Shown: positions 63,710-64,000 of the stretch, piece by piece
Position numbering within the stretch: position 1 is the stretch's first letter
Layout: the number at the start of each line of letters is the position of its first letter
Origin: Prorocentrum cordatum
Lineage: Eukaryota > Sar > Dinophyceae > Prorocentrales > Prorocentraceae
Assembly: GCA_963575745.1 (NCBI GenBank)
Contig: CAUYUJ010003891.1
Span: forward strand, 1-64,000
DNA length: 64,000 bases
Reading direction: 5' to 3'
Position numbers and translations under genes: made by a program
Notes under the pieces: model-generated
Seen by the model: the letters and a program-made list of their open reading frames with translations, nothing else
What the model was told of the DNA's origin: nothing
Databases searched by the model: none

Positions 63710-64000
63710 CCTGAGCCTGCCGCTGCCCGCTGCCACTTGGCCGCGGCGCGGCGTTCGAGCTCCTCGCGAGGAGCCCGAGGCCGGGGCCGCAGCAAGCGAT
63801 TGGCTGCCTGCTGGAAGACCCGCGGGGCTGTCCGCGCCCGCGGCTGCGCGAGCGGGCGAGGGTCGTTTCAGAGCGGGAGCGGCTCCTCGCTCCTCGCCCC
63901 CGCGAGTCCCTAGCCTGCGCCCCCGCGGCCCCAGGCTCTGACCTCCTTGAGCCGAGCCGCTAGCATGGCGTGCTGCGCCGCTGCGTGGTGCTCGCTGAGG
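63710..64000 (-). CDS. Two coiled-coil exon candidates, running off the window end
   Basis: The minus strand from 64000 reads LSEHHAAAQHAMLAARLKE and then a donor-like AAGGAG|GTCAGAG near 63945. About 135 bases on, TCTTCCAG precedes QAANRLLRPRPRAPREELER and RAAAKWQRAAAG (about 63810-63715). Both are alanine/leucine/arginine-rich helices in the style of 25305-25437 and 28215-28345. They may be consecutive exons of a coiled-coil protein whose earlier exons lie past the window. Confidence 0.4.

Overview
The window looks like nuclear DNA of a dinoflagellate. The reasons are the very GC-rich, repeat-crowded composition, two degraded non-LTR retroelements of a type I know from dinoflagellate genomes, an old Ty1/copia element with a dinoflagellate-style polyprotein, a KDZ-type transposase, and isolated short exon-like stretches in a sea of mini- and microsatellites. 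There is no bacterial-type operon, rRNA or convincing tRNA. I cannot name the species.

Layout: 0-5 kb holds small dispersed repeats, a hypothetical gene fragment on the minus strand with an insertion inside it, a PDZ-like exon and an inverted-repeat element. 6.2-11.2 kb is LINE-1 (minus strand), broken by stops and frameshifts and interrupted by a GGGGCC-type array. 11.3-12.5 kb is hexamer and CTC repeat. 12.8-19.8 kb is a minus-strand block with a KDZ-like transposase and a P-loop NTPase gene, the latter apparently interrupted by degenerate telomere-like and CCTATAGC satellites. 20-22.3 kb is a 77-base tandem array with a GAT expansion nested in it. 22.4-24.9 kb is LINE-2 (minus strand; RT and RNase H remnants). 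25-34 kb is mostly simple repeat, small inverted-repeat elements and two coiled-coil exon candidates. 34.3-43.1 kb is a complete but dead copia element (minus strand) bounded by two LTRs with a primer-binding-like site and a polypurine tract. 43-64 kb is dispersed repeats, more GGGGCC arrays, microsatellites and a few minus-strand coiled-coil exon candidates.

Every coding segment I can recognise lies on the minus strand, mobile elements included. All three reverse transcriptases have lost an aspartate of the catalytic motif, so no retroelement here is active by itself. The most interesting items are a methyltransferase-like segment and a membrane-anchored tail in the copia element, the transposase plus P-loop NTPase pair, an insertion in a gene fragment flanked by an apparent target duplication, and several small inverted-repeat families seen in two to five copies.

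Limits: alignments were made by eye, exon borders are approximate, and no database search was possible.
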